A DNA stretch of 64,000 nt from CAVVGZ01 sp963747965 (GTDB taxonomy: Bacteria; Chloroflexota; Anaerolineae; Anaerolineales; Anaerolineaceae): NCBI GenBank assembly GCA_963747965.1, contig CAVVGZ010000004.1:620001-684000 (forward strand), written 5' to 3'. Below the pieces are notes generated by a model that did not search any database, was not told the origin of the DNA, and was given only the letters and a program-made list of their open reading frames with translations. Shown in pieces: positions 27,976 through 37,588 of this stretch. The first letter of the stretch is position 1. Each line of letters begins with the position of its first letter. The translations under genes and the position numbers were made by a program.

Positions 27976-29112
27976 ATGCGGCTTTTAGAATTTCAAGCGA
28001 AACAACTTTTTGCGGAGTACGGCATACCCATTCCAAAGGGCTATCTAATTACATCAATAGAAGATGCAGCCCGGGTGGTGCCCCCGGCGGTGCTGAAAGC
28101 ACAAGTGATCGTCGGCGGACGGGGTAAGGCGGGTGGTATCCGGTCAGTGGAAACTATTGAAGAAGCAGTCTCTGGGGTAAGGGATTTGCTGCAGATGAAC
28201 ATCAAGGGATACCCGGTTTCTGCTCTGTTGGCTGAAGAAAAGATTCAAATCAAGCATGAATACTATTTAGCTGTCCTTTATGACAAAAAAACTAATTCTC
28301 CTATCATCATGGCGAGCGCAGCGGGCGGTGTGGATATCGAGCAGGTTTCACATGAGAACCCGGAAAAAATCATCCTTAAAAAAATCGACACGTTTATTGG
28401 ACTGCAAAAATATGCCCCGCGTTATATGGCAATGAAGCTGGGTATTGGGGATGTGGATGGGTTTATTGCCATCGTCGAGCACCTCTATGCCATTTTATTG
28501 GAATGTGACGCAACCCTGGTAGAGATCAATCCTTTGGTCGAAACCCCGAACGGATTGCTGGCTCTGGATGCTAAGGTTATTCTGGATGACAGGTCTGAAT
28601 TCCGGCATGCAGAAATGTTTGAAAGAATTCGCAAGGAACAGAGCGATCTGAATAAAAAACCAAAAACCGATGCAGAACGGTTGGCCGAAGAACGCGGGAT
28701 CACCTACGTCCAGCTTGATGGAAATATCGCTATGATCGCTGATGGTGCTGGGACCGGAATGCTTACCCTGGACCTGATCCGGGATGAAGGGGGGTATGCC
28801 GCGAACTTCTGCGAGATGGGTGGACTGGCCAACACAAAGATTATGAATGAGTCCATTGAGGTTGTTCTGGCGAATCCACAGGCCAGGGTGCTGCTGATCA
28901 CCCTGATTGGTGGTCTCACCCGCATGGATGAAATAGCCGCCGGTATAGCGCAATATGTCCAGGCACATGGCAAGATAGTCCCAATGGTGGTGCGAATGTG
29001 CGGCACGCAAGAGGAAGTTGGCAAAGCAACACTGCATGAGATTGAAATTGAGCCCTTTGAAGATTTGGCAAAAGCAGTAAAAGCTGCTGTAGCCATTGCA
29101 AGGACGGTGTAA
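27976..29112 (+). CDS. ADP-forming acyl-CoA synthetase, beta subunit (SucC-like)
   Basis: 378-aa ATP-grasp subunit close in length to SucC (388 aa). The N-terminal 'LLEFQAKQLFAEYGIPIPKG', the 'QVIVGGRGKAGGI' nucleotide-binding loop, 'VEINPLVETPNGLLALDAK' and the C-terminal 'CEMGGLANTKIMNESIEVVL' are canonical. With the SucD-like partner three bases downstream it should convert acyl-CoA, ADP and phosphate into acid, CoA and ATP. Being placed inside the oxidoreductase gene set (gamma before, ferredoxin subunit after) argues that it uses that enzyme's acyl-CoA product rather than acting in a TCA cycle; the acyl group may not be succinyl. Confidence 0.88.
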   Translation: MRLLEFQAKQLFAEYGIPIPKGYLITSIEDAARVVPPAVLKAQVIVGGRGKAGGIRSVETIEEAVSGVRDLLQMNIKGYPVSALLAEEKIQIKHEYYLAVLYDKKTNSPIIMASAAGGVDIEQVSHENPEKIILKKIDTFIGLQKYAPRYMAMKLGIGDVDGFIAIVEHLYAILLECDATLVEINPLVETPNGLLALDAKVILDDRSEFRHAEMFERIRKEQSDLNKKPKTDAERLAEERGITYVQLDGNIAMIADGAGTGMLTLDLIRDEGGYAANFCEMGGLANTKIMNESIEVVLANPQARVLLITLIGGLTRMDEIAAGIAQYVQAHGKIVPMVVRMCGTQEEVGKATLHEIEIEPFEDLAKAVKAAVAIARTV

Positions 29113-29114
29113 CA

Positions 29115-29987
29115 ATGGCTATTTTGATCGATAAAAATACCAGGGTATTAATCCAGGGCATTACCGGTAATGTGGGTAATTTTCAAACCAAAGTGATGAA
29201 AGATTACGGTACCCAAATCGTGGCGGGCATCACGCCAGGAAAAGGCGGCACAACCACCCATGGTATCCCGGTCTATAATTTTGTGGCTGAAGCCGTGGCG
29301 GATCATCGGATTGATGCAGCATTTGGTTTTGTACCGGGACGGTATACAAAAGATGCTGCCTTTGAAGTGCTGGAAGCTGGCATTCCATTTTTGGTGATTA
29401 CAACGGAGAGTGTCCCCAGTCGGGATATGATCCAGATCATTCATTATGCGTCTCAAAAAAATGCCCGGGTTATCGGACCAGACACTGCTGGCGTGATTTC
29501 TCCCGGAAAATCGAAACTGGGAGTACATCCTAACAGGATGTTCATGGAAGGAAATGTTGGGGTCATCTCAAAAAGTGGTGCATTATCTTATGAGGTTTGT
29601 AAAAACCTGACCGAAAATGGCATTGGGCAGTCAACGGTGGTAGGGATTGGCGGCGGTCCATTCTGGGGAATGACCCAGCCCGATGTTCTTAAATTATTTG
29701 AGGAAGATCCCGAGACAAAAGCCATGGTTATGCTGGGTGAAGTTGGCGGGACGATGGAGTCAGAAGCTGCTGAGTATATTAAACACCATGTGACCAAACC
29801 GGTCATCGCATTAATTGTTGGCCGATATGCACCTGAAGGAGCCCAAATGGGTCACGCCGGAGCGATCATTGAAGGTAAGGAAGGTACAGCAGCCAGTAAG
29901 ATTAAAATATTGGAAGAATCCGGGGTGCGGATTGCATATCGCCCGGCCGATATTCCAATGATTATTAAGTCACTCGGAGTGTTGTAA
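29115..29987 (+). CDS. ADP-forming acyl-CoA synthetase, alpha subunit (SucD-like)
   Basis: 290-aa CoA-binding and phospho-carrier subunit. 'VLIQGITGNVGNFQTKVM' opens the CoA-binding Rossmann domain, 'GPDTAGVISPGKSKLG' follows, and the phosphorylated active-site His is His247 in GHAGAII. All are as in SucD. The start is three bases after the SucC-like stop; the stop shares a base with the ferredoxin gene start. Works as a heteromer with the previous gene product to make ATP by substrate-level phosphorylation. Confidence 0.9.
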   Translation: MAILIDKNTRVLIQGITGNVGNFQTKVMKDYGTQIVAGITPGKGGTTTHGIPVYNFVAEAVADHRIDAAFGFVPGRYTKDAAFEVLEAGIPFLVITTESVPSRDMIQIIHYASQKNARVIGPDTAGVISPGKSKLGVHPNRMFMEGNVGVISKSGALSYEVCKNLTENGIGQSTVVGIGGGPFWGMTQPDVLKLFEEDPETKAMVMLGEVGGTMESEAAEYIKHHVTKPVIALIVGRYAPEGAQMGHAGAIIEGKEGTAASKIKILEESGVRIAYRPADIPMIIKSLGVL

Positions 29988-30202
29988 TGAAGAAGTATCT
30001 TGTGATTATCGATGATAAGATCTGCAAGGGTTGCGGTTTATGCGTTTTTTATTGTCCCAAAAATGTTTTAAAACTGGCAGACAAAATGAACCAGAAAGGT
30101 TACAACATCGCTGAGGTGGTTAACCTGGATGATTGTATCGGCTGCCGTCTGTGTGATATCGCATGTCCTGATTTTGCTATTTATGTACAGGAGGATAAAT
30201 AG
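29987..30202 (+). CDS. 2-oxoacid:ferredoxin oxidoreductase, delta subunit (2[4Fe-4S] ferredoxin)
   Basis: 71-aa dicluster ferredoxin-like protein with two complete CxxCxxCxxxCP motifs (CKGCGLCVFYCP and CIGCRLCDIACP). It matches the small delta subunit that passes electrons from the TPP site to external ferredoxin. Its ATG overlaps the SucD-like stop (TAATG), so the synthetase genes are embedded inside the oxidoreductase operon. A 277-base spacer without a recognisable gene follows before the nitroreductases. Confidence 0.92.
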   Translation: MKKYLVIIDDKICKGCGLCVFYCPKNVLKLADKMNQKGYNIAEVVNLDDCIGCRLCDIACPDFAIYVQEDK

Positions 30203-30479
30203 AACAATCTTAATCCGGTGGACAAATTTTCGTGAATCGTATTACGTGGAACATCTTCCGGTGTTAGAGCAAATGATGCCCAATGCCGCAATTTTCTGGA
30301 AATATTGTTGGATTTATCAATTCGTGGGGAAAAATTGGCAGAAGAAAAGTTCGAATAACAATCTAAGACCCTGTCATTCAACAGGAAAAAAGAGCCTCTG
30401 TAGCTCCAAGGAATTTCTAAAACATTACCGGACAAACAAATGAATGGCGGGGATTTGAGAAAATGGAGAAAGGGTAACA

Positions 30480-31037
30480 ATGCCATTGATAGATTGGTTT
30501 AAGCGGATCGCCTATGTAAGCGATTTTGAAGATAAAGAAATCGGTGATGAGCTGCTAAATACAATAGTAAGTGCAGCGATGCCGGCACCATCCACGGCAG
30601 ATGTTCAGCCCTGGGAAATTATCGCTGTTCGGTCCAGGGAGCAAAAGCAAGCCATCGCAGCAGCCATGCTGGATTCACACCTGCGCATGAATACCGGCGG
30701 AGAAATAAGACGCCATTGGCTGGTGGAAGCACCCCTGGTGCTGGTGGTTTGCCTCGATCATATCCGGGCAAAAGTAAGATTCGGAGAAAGAGGCGAGAAG
30801 GTTTTCGGCATCCAGGATACAGGTTTCTGCATCCAAAATATCCGCCTGGTGGGGTTGGAGAATGGAATCCAGAGCTGCCTGATTCGCGAGTTTCACCCGG
30901 ATAAAGTTGCTAAATTATTGGAACTGCCCGGCCATATTGAGCCCCTGATATTAATTGCGATGGGTTTCTCTTCTATTGAACCAAAAGAGATGCCACACCT
31001 TGAACTGGAAGATTACCTGCACTATGAGAAGTGGTAA
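30480..31037 (+). CDS. Nitroreductase family protein (FMN-dependent)
   Basis: 185-aa nitroreductase-fold protein. The opening 'NTIVSAAMPAPSTADVQPWEIIAV' corresponds to the FMN-phosphate-binding region and 'DTGFCIQNIRLVGLENGIQSC' to the dimer/FMN helix. ATG 30480 is a few bases after GAAAGGG. It is paired with a second member starting 18 bases downstream. Such enzymes reduce nitro, quinone, enone or halogenated groups, or remove iodine, using NAD(P)H; which of these applies is unknown. Location after a ferredoxin-linked operon may imply a redox-balancing role (inference). Confidence 0.85.
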   Translation: MPLIDWFKRIAYVSDFEDKEIGDELLNTIVSAAMPAPSTADVQPWEIIAVRSREQKQAIAAAMLDSHLRMNTGGEIRRHWLVEAPLVLVVCLDHIRAKVRFGERGEKVFGIQDTGFCIQNIRLVGLENGIQSCLIREFHPDKVAKLLELPGHIEPLILIAMGFSSIEPKEMPHLELEDYLHYEKW

Positions 31038-31055
31038 TAGGGAAGGAGGAACAAC

Positions 31056-31607
31056 ATAGACGTTCTTGATGCTATTCACAAGCGGCGCAGCATCCGCTGT
31101 TTTACAGATCAACCTGTGCCAGATGACCTGCTGTATCAGATTTTGGAAGCAGGAACCTTGGCGCCCAGTGCCGGCAATATGCAAGCCTGGGAGTTTGTAA
31201 TCATCAAAGATCCGGGTGCGCGGAGGAAACTGGTAGATACTACCGACGCTGGTAATACTGCCCGGGGGGGTGTTTATACTCAGGAGTGGATCATGCAGGC
31301 ACCCGTGGTATTGATTGTCTGCTATGATGTAAAAAGGATGACAGGACGTTATGGACGAAAAGGGCGAAATTTATTGACAATCATGGATTGCATGTTGTGT
31401 GTTGAAAACATCGTCCTGGCTGCCACCCATTTTGGTCTGGGTACCTGTTGTGTGGTTGGGTTTGACCCCAAAAAATTGAAGGAGCAGCTGCCAATCCCCA
31501 AGGAAATTACCCCGCTGTTACTGGTCCCCTTGGGCTACCCTGCCCAGGGAGACCCTTCGCCGCCATTCCGCATTCCTGTGAAGGAATTGGTCCGCAAGGT
31601 TATATGA
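31056..31607 (+). CDS. Nitroreductase family protein with apparent ATA start
   Basis: Second nitroreductase-family gene, about 183 aa. The fold's N-terminal block 'DAIHKRRSIRCFTDQPVPDD' extends upstream of the first GTG (31116), so the real start must be further up. A near-perfect GGAAGGAGGA site ends at 31050 and the in-frame codon at the right distance is ATA at 31056; either a rare ATA start or a G-to-A error/mutation of ATG. 'EAGTLAPSAGNMQAWEFVII' is the FMN-binding region and 'DCMLCVENIVLAATHFGLGTCCV' the later helix. Together with the preceding gene it forms a tandem pair. Confidence 0.8.
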   Translation: MDVLDAIHKRRSIRCFTDQPVPDDLLYQILEAGTLAPSAGNMQAWEFVIIKDPGARRKLVDTTDAGNTARGGVYTQEWIMQAPVVLIVCYDVKRMTGRYGRKGRNLLTIMDCMLCVENIVLAATHFGLGTCCVVGFDPKKLKEQLPIPKEITPLLLVPLGYPAQGDPSPPFRIPVKELVRKVI

Positions 31608-31703
31608 ATGGGGATGAAGCTGGGAAACTCGCCAGCAAATCAACGGGAATAGTCTACCCGGAATCAATAGCTAAACCAGGCAAAAATATAGGATACCGAA
31701 CCC

Positions 31704-33207
31704 ATGGAAACATTATTGAAAGTTGGAAAAATTCAAAACGAAGAGACGGAATTAATTGTTCTTGGTTTGCTGGAAGATCAGGTTAGCTTGGGAAAAGCCG
31801 CAGCCGAAATCGATCAGGCATTAGGCGGCCAGATTACCCAGATCATCTCTGATGGAGATTTTAAGGGCAAATCCAGGCAGATGTCCCTGTTGTACAGCGG
31901 TGGAAAGCTGGCATCCAAACGGATTTTGCTTGTGGGATTGGGGAAGGAAAGCAAGCTCAATCCTGAAAGCATCCGGGTAGCAGCGGGTACCATTGCCAAA
32001 CGGGTGCTCGACCTGGGCGTGAAGAAATTTGCCATTGAAGTGTTTGGAGCAGACCTGGAAAAGGTCAACCTGGCAGACGCAGTACAGGCAGTTGTTGAAG
32101 GTACAGGGCTCGCATTATATGAATTCACCACACTGAAATCAGAAACAGATGATAAGAAAAATAAGATCGATGAAATCACCATCGTAATATCCGAACCAGG
32201 TTAAACTGAAAGAAGCTGAAGCCGGCCTGGCAGCTGGAAAGGCAATAGTAGCTGGTACCAGCCTTACCCGCGATTTGGTTAACTGGCCAGGAAACTATGC
32301 AACCCCCACCTTTTTAGCCCAGCAAGCCCAGAAACTGGCTGAAACCACCAACCTGGCCTGCCAGGTTTATGATGAAGCCGCAATGCTGGAACTTGGCATG
32401 GGCGGCTTGCTTGGAGTTTCTGAGGGGAGTGATCAGCCCGCCAGGTTCATTGTTTTGGAACACAATGCCAACAGCACTGACCTGGATACAATTGTCCTGG
32501 TTGGCAAAGGCGTTACCTTTGATTCGGGAGGTATTTCAATTAAGCCTGCCGATGATATGGACCGGATGCGCAGTGATATGGCAGGTGGTGCAGCTGTAAT
32601 GGGTGCCATGCTGGCTGTATCAATGCTGGCATTGCCCTTACATGTTGTTGCCCTTGTGCCAGCCACCGAAAATATGCCTGACGGAAGAGCATTAAAACCC
32701 GGCGATATCTTGCGGATGATGAATGGAAAAACGGTTGAGGTGATCAACACCGATGCGGAAGGCCGCCTGATCCTGGGAGATGCGCTGTGCTTCGCAGCGC
32801 GCTATAATCCCAAGGCAGTGGTTGATATTGCTACACTTACCGGCGCCCGGACAGTCGCCTTGGGGGACCAGGCAATTGGCTTGTTCAGCAATGATGACGA
32901 TCTCTTTCAGCAGTTTGAAGCGGCAGGTCAAAAGACATGGGAGAGGGTTTGGCGGCTGCCCCTCTTTGAGGAATATGCGGATAACTTAAAAAGCTTTGCC
33001 GCAGATATGAAACACACCGGCGGTAAGGGCGGCGGCGCATGTGTTGCAGCAGCCTTCTTAAATAAATTTGTCACTTACCCCTGGGTGCATCTGGATGTTG
33101 CTGGTTTGGTCTCCAGCGAAACCGAGAAAGCCTACACTCCTCGGTGGGCAACTGGTTTAGGTGCCCGGATCCTTACCCAGTTCCTGAGGGATTGGGCAGT
33201 GAAATAG
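31704..33207 (+). CDS. pepA: Leucyl aminopeptidase, M17 family (frameshifted)
   Basis: Cytosolic dizinc aminopeptidase of about 500 aa, the usual PepA length. The catalytic domain has 'VGKGVTFDSGGISIKP', 'RSDMAGGAAVMGAM' and the signature NTDAEGRLIL, which supply metal ligands and the catalytic Lys/Arg. The N-terminal domain (31704-32204) and the catalytic part (from about 32200) are in different frames because of one extra G: 'VISEP' should continue as 'VKLKEAEAGLAAGKAIVAG'. No strong ribosome site is seen before ATG 31704. It would finish degradation of imported peptides, supplying amino acids for the operon upstream. Confidence 0.9.
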
Positions 33208-33427
33208 GCGGCATTTCTTTGGAAAAATTTCTAATAAATCCTGAAAAGGCAGTGATGATTTTATTTAACGGTTATCTCCAGAGGCTGCACTGAAAATGCA
33301 CAAAGTCATCCAAATATATTAAGAAAGTCGTGGATGAGATGCGCTCAGACTCTGTCCAATACGCAATGAGAGATTGGTTTGTTGAAAGCATCAATTTAAT
33401 AGTTGAATAAATCTGGAGGAATAACAA

Positions 33428-34462
33428 GTGGCTTCAAATGGTGAAAAACTTAATCTATTGGTTGCAACCTACATGGAATCCGAACACATCGATAAGATAC
33501 GCCAGGTGGATGACCGGTTGAATGTTATATATGAACCTTCTTTGCTGCCTGTCCCGCGCTTTGTCGGTGACCACCTCGGTCATCCCCTGACCCGTACCCC
33601 GGAACAGGAAGAATTTTGGTTGAACTTATTAGCAAGTGCGGATATCATGCTGGATTTTGATAAAACCCACACGAAGGATATGCCCGAATTGGCCCCCCGG
33701 GTGCGTTGGATCCAGTCCACCAGTACAGGTATTGGTCAGTTTGTTCACGACCTGGAATATGAAAAGCGGATGCCGGACACTGTATTCACGGTTGCCGGGA
33801 TTCACGACCGGCCGCTGGCAGAGTTTACAATCATGGCTTTACTCATGCATTATAAACTCGTCAATTTAATGATCAAACAGAAACAGGCAAGAATATTTGA
33901 CCGCTTTACCGGAACAGATGCGGAAGGGCGCACCATGGCTATTCTGGGCCTGGGTAGAAATGGCACGGAGGTGGCAAAGATGGCACATGCCATCGGTATG
34001 CACGTGCTTGGATTGGATTTGCTCTCAAAATCAGAGGTGGTTGATAAATTTTACAAGCGCCATGAGTTGGATGAAATGCTGTCCGAGGCAGAGGTACTGG
34101 TGGTAGCCATGCCGGGGACTCCCCTCACCAGGAATATGATTGGTGCACATGAACTGGCTTTATTAAAACATGGCGCTTATCTGATTAACATTTCCCGCGG
34201 AAGCATTGTGGATGAAACAGCTTTAATAGATGCCCTCCGATCCGGACACTTGAGCGGTGCCGCACTGGATGTTTTTCAACAGGAACCTTTGCCCAAAGAC
34301 AGCCCATTCTGGGATATGGAGAATGTGTTAATCAGCCCGCACGCTGCCAGCATCAGTGACCGCGAAAACGGCCGTATTACCGAATTATTTTGTGATAACC
34401 TGCGCCGTTATCTGGATGGCAAACCACTTCGTAACGTTTTAAACACAGAACTGCTCTATTAA
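33428..34462 (+). CDS. D-2-hydroxyacid dehydrogenase family protein
   Basis: 344-aa NAD-dependent dehydrogenase of the D-isomer-specific 2-hydroxyacid family. The NAD domain has 'AILGLGRNGTEVAKMAHAIG' (GxGxxG), 'NISRGSIVDETALIDAL' holds the substrate Arg, and 'ISPHAAS' the catalytic His. A strong GGAGGAA site precedes the GTG start at 33428. 220 bases without a gene separate it from pepA. It would interconvert 2-oxoacids and D-2-hydroxyacids or act on a phosphorylated or sugar-derived acid; the following gene, a Gfo protein, is 60 bases downstream and may share its transcript, which ends in a clear hairpin. Confidence 0.88.
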   Translation: MASNGEKLNLLVATYMESEHIDKIRQVDDRLNVIYEPSLLPVPRFVGDHLGHPLTRTPEQEEFWLNLLASADIMLDFDKTHTKDMPELAPRVRWIQSTSTGIGQFVHDLEYEKRMPDTVFTVAGIHDRPLAEFTIMALLMHYKLVNLMIKQKQARIFDRFTGTDAEGRTMAILGLGRNGTEVAKMAHAIGMHVLGLDLLSKSEVVDKFYKRHELDEMLSEAEVLVVAMPGTPLTRNMIGAHELALLKHGAYLINISRGSIVDETALIDALRSGHLSGAALDVFQQEPLPKDSPFWDMENVLISPHAASISDRENGRITELFCDNLRRYLDGKPLRNVLNTELLY

Positions 34463-34522
34463 AGGCTTGTTTGCCCATTAATTCTGATTTGAGATAAGAC
34501 CAGGGCGAAAGGAAACAATAAA

Positions 34523-35632
34523 ATGTTACAGGAGAACCTTCGGGTTGGCTTAGTGGGAGCCGGAAACTGGGCCGGAATGGCACATCTGCCAGCCTTTACC
34601 AGCCAGGAAAATGTTAAAGTGGTCGGGATTACCGATATCAATCCTGAGAGGATTCATACCCTTTCAGAAGAATTTGGGGTACCCGGGTACGCCGACCTCA
34701 ACCAGATGCTGGCCGGTGCGGACCTTGACATACTGGATGTAGTCACCTCGCGCGGGATGCATTACCAGCCGGTTATGGCGGGTATGGCGCACAATTTGGC
34801 CATTCTGTGCGAAAAACCTTTAGGACATACAATTACCGAGACTCGCCAGTTGTATCAGGAAGCGCGCAAAAGAAAACTGGTCACCCATATGGGATTTACT
34901 TTCCGGTATAGTCCGGCTGTGAAATATATCAGGGATCTAATCCGGGATGGTTTTTTGGGTGAGGTGTACCACTTTCAAGGATTCGAGCAAAATGCCCAAT
35001 TGGTGAACCCGGATACGCCGCTGCCCCGCATTGGCTTCAGTCGATTGACAGACAGTGGTGCCCTTCACGGTTATGGCTCGCATCTGCTGGATCTTGTACG
35101 CTGGACCCTGGGGGAGTTTGAATCGGTGATTGGCAATATGGCAACATATATAAAGGAGCGGCCTGTTTTGGGTGAAAATGCGCGTCTTCCAGTGGATGTG
35201 GATGACAGCACAATCGTGCTCGGTCAATTGGAAAGCGGTGTCCAGGCTATGATGCAGTTCAGCAAGATCGCCATGGGATACGGGCCGGGTGTGGAAATGC
35301 GCTTTTTCGGCAGCAAGGCAGCCTTATGGGTGCGGCTGGTAGAATCCCCTCAAGGCTATGAGCAGCTTATGGTAGCCGATCTGGCTGACCAAAATTTTCG
35401 ACCGCTCCCGGTACCTGCAAGCTATCAAGAAGGTCACGACCCGGCTTTGAATTGGCCGCAGAATTATTACCATGCCCTGGTTAGCCATTTTATTGCACGG
35501 GTGCGTGAACACGATCTCACAGAGGGTTCCAGCGATTTTCTGGATGGTTTACGCGCCCAGGAGCTGCTGGAGGCAATTGAACGGTCGCATTTCGAGCAGC
35601 GTTGGGTAACCTTGAAAGAGGTTTCAGGATAA
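34523..35632 (+). CDS. Gfo/Idh/MocA family oxidoreductase
   Basis: 369-aa Gfo/Idh/MocA enzyme. The N-terminus reads LRVGLVGAGNWAGMAH and the cofactor-site motif is CEKPLGH. It shares 'THMGFTFRYSPAVKYIRDLI' and 'FQGFEQNAQLVNPDTP' with the paralogues at 6642 and 10469, so it belongs to the same subfamily, but its active-site stretch is 'GALHGYGSHLLDLVRW', with the His present and the usual Asp changed to Gly. The start is after AGGAAAC. The gene is followed three bases later by a GC-rich terminator-type hairpin. Confidence 0.88.
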   Translation: MLQENLRVGLVGAGNWAGMAHLPAFTSQENVKVVGITDINPERIHTLSEEFGVPGYADLNQMLAGADLDILDVVTSRGMHYQPVMAGMAHNLAILCEKPLGHTITETRQLYQEARKRKLVTHMGFTFRYSPAVKYIRDLIRDGFLGEVYHFQGFEQNAQLVNPDTPLPRIGFSRLTDSGALHGYGSHLLDLVRWTLGEFESVIGNMATYIKERPVLGENARLPVDVDDSTIVLGQLESGVQAMMQFSKIAMGYGPGVEMRFFGSKAALWVRLVESPQGYEQLMVADLADQNFRPLPVPASYQEGHDPALNWPQNYYHALVSHFIARVREHDLTEGSSDFLDGLRAQELLEAIERSHFEQRWVTLKEVSG

Positions 35633-35635
35633 TCA

Positions 35636-35660
35636 AAGGGCGGCTGTATGAGCCGCCCTT
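35636..35660 (+). terminator. Rho-independent-type terminator hairpin
   Basis: Ten-base perfect stem (AAGGGCGGCT / AGCCGCCCTT) with a five-base loop, beginning four bases after the Gfo stop codon and followed by ATTTCT. It closes the 33.4-35.6 kb transcript. Confidence 0.8.
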
Positions 35661-35822
35661 ATTTCTGCATTATGTATATTAACCTGTCCAGATTCTCCTG
35701 ATATCCCTCAATAAAATTCCAAATTCCATTAATTGGACCGGTGGACAGAGTCAGTATGATGAACCTCTTGCTGATGTTTCCTTGCATCCCTGTGATTGGT
35801 TCTGGTAGGCATCAAATAAATC

Positions 35823-36935
35823 CTATTGTAAACTGGGGGAGCCCTTCAATCCACTGCCAGTGAGGGGAATAACAACAATATCATCCGGTTTTACGAGATG
35901 ATCCAGGTATTTTAGAGCAGCGACAGCCGTGGCACTGGTTGGCTCAATGTAAAAGCCATGCAGGGCCATTTCGTGCCTGGCAGCCCGAATTTCTTCTTCC
36001 TCTACCATGACACACGTCCCGTTTGATTGGCGCACAGCTTGGAGCAGGCGCCGTCCGCGCACCGGTTGAGCAATTGCCAGGCCTTCTGCCAGGCTGGTGC
36101 CGAGAGGTTCCACCCCTGGGACTGTATCCAGGCCAGCATCAAAGGCGCGGCATAAAGGTGCCAGCAGTGCTGCCTGGACGCCCACCATGCGGGGAATCTT
36201 TTGGATGAGACCCGCCTCAAACAGGCGTGTGAAGCCCAACCAGACACCCAGCAAGTGTACACCCTGTCCCACCGGTACAATATACCAATCTGGGGAACGG
36301 TAACCTAGCTGCTCCCACAGCTCATAAGCCACCGACTGCTGGCCGAGCAGGAAACCTGGATGGAAGGAGTGGGAGGCAAAGATGACGCTTTTTGTTTCCA
36401 CGGCCTCTATGGCTGCCAGTTTGGCATTTACCCGCGGGCCGGGGATTGGGTTTACATTGGCGCCGTATACAGCGATTTGAGCTTGTTTGGCAGGTGAGGC
36501 ATGAGCGGGGACAAAAATCTCGGCTTTCATCCCGGCCCGGGCGGCGAAGGCCGCAACCGAAGCGCCGGCATTACCGGAGGAATCCTCTGCGATGTGGGTG
36601 GCTCCCTGGTAGAGAAGGATGTTGATCATTAATTCTGTGCCCCGGTCTTTGAATGAGGCGGTTGGCGCAAAATATTCGGGTTTTACCTGTATAGAACGGT
36701 CGTTGAGCACCAGGGGCAACAGGGGTGTCCAGCCTGCACCCATCACAATTTTTGGCGTATCGAAATCCAAACCGTATAGATGTTTATAGCGCCAGATTGA
36801 AGTTATACCCTTATCGATAAGCAATGGGTCAAAATTGTCCGGCAGGACGGTTTCCCAGGCGCCGCCGCATTGGCAGCGCCAGGTTTCTGGCTCTAAAGTT
36901 GCGTGGGTTCCACAATCGGGACAAAAGATTTTCAT
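35823..36935 (-). CDS. Threonine synthase-like PLP enzyme
   Basis: 370-aa fold-type II PLP protein from ATG 36935 (TTG 36944 is an alternative). A zinc-ribbon-like N-terminus carries C5-x2-C8 and C21-x-C23. The PLP Lys is Lys96 in 'PTASFKDRG', and 'EDSSGNAGASVAAFAARAG' binds the cofactor phosphate region. 'IPLTGSGLK' near the C-terminus contacts the pyridine ring in relatives. It could be threonine synthase, a threonine/serine ammonia-lyase-like enzyme or a diaminopropionate-type lyase; the lone position on the minus strand gives no pathway hint. Confidence 0.82.
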   Translation of the reverse strand: MKIFCPDCGTHATLEPETWRCQCGGAWETVLPDNFDPLLIDKGITSIWRYKHLYGLDFDTPKIVMGAGWTPLLPLVLNDRSIQVKPEYFAPTASFKDRGTELMINILLYQGATHIAEDSSGNAGASVAAFAARAGMKAEIFVPAHASPAKQAQIAVYGANVNPIPGPRVNAKLAAIEAVETKSVIFASHSFHPGFLLGQQSVAYELWEQLGYRSPDWYIVPVGQGVHLLGVWLGFTRLFEAGLIQKIPRMVGVQAALLAPLCRAFDAGLDTVPGVEPLGTSLAEGLAIAQPVRGRRLLQAVRQSNGTCVMVEEEEIRAARHEMALHGFYIEPTSATAVAALKYLDHLVKPDDIVVIPLTGSGLKGSPSLQ

Positions 36936-37588
36936 TTTATACAATACCGCCTGTAGGATTGGATTTTTGATATAGGTTCTTTTTTATGCAAGGAAAGAAT
37001 TGCTGGTTGCGGATTATAACCCCGATTATAAGTCATATCCATTCAGGCATTAAGTGGTACTGATTCAAAGCAGTTAACACTTGATTGGTAGGCTATCTAT
37101 CTCTACCGGCAGTCAGGAGATGGATCGTTTGAATCCCCTGTTATGCATCGAGATGGGCGTCAATAACCTCGGTTTTATAATATTCCTGTGCGCAACCATG
37201 GAACCCTTATACCAGTAAGTGCACGAACAGGTCAGCCTTGTTTTTATAGCTGCAGGCTTTATTCAGAAGCAATTTCATTCCCCTTATTGCAAGGAAGCGC
37301 CTATGGAATGATCATTTCCCGCTTTAGATGGTTGATTCGATTATCATGTGTATCTCATGATGGGTTAGAATAAGGGTGTTATTCCGTTATAAATAAGGTT
37401 GCCAGGCAGGTTTTGTTTATTTTTGTTATCCTGGTCTTTGGGGAGGTTAATTATTGTTAATTGTTGGGGTCAGAGTGCCTGGTATTGTTAGGAACAAAAT
37501 TTCACAAGTTGTACCATCTCACTGGCCGATAACCATTTTATTCCGTTTGCACCATATAAAAATATCCAATGCTGTTTAGGAGAATGAT
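36936..37588. other. Intergenic region without recognisable gene
   Basis: About 650 bases between divergent genes. It is moderately AT-rich, with several short T-runs and inverted repeats, but I see no convincing open frame, RNA gene or consensus promoter. It must contain the promoters for the threonine synthase-like gene (-) and the AstE-like gene (+). Confidence 0.5.

Noticed and set aside
33290..33412. Short open frame ('VVDEMRSDSVQYAMRDW') between pepA and the hydroxyacid dehydrogenase gene
   Set aside because: Under 40 codons, no ribosome site, no recognisable similarity; kept only as a note on the spacer.
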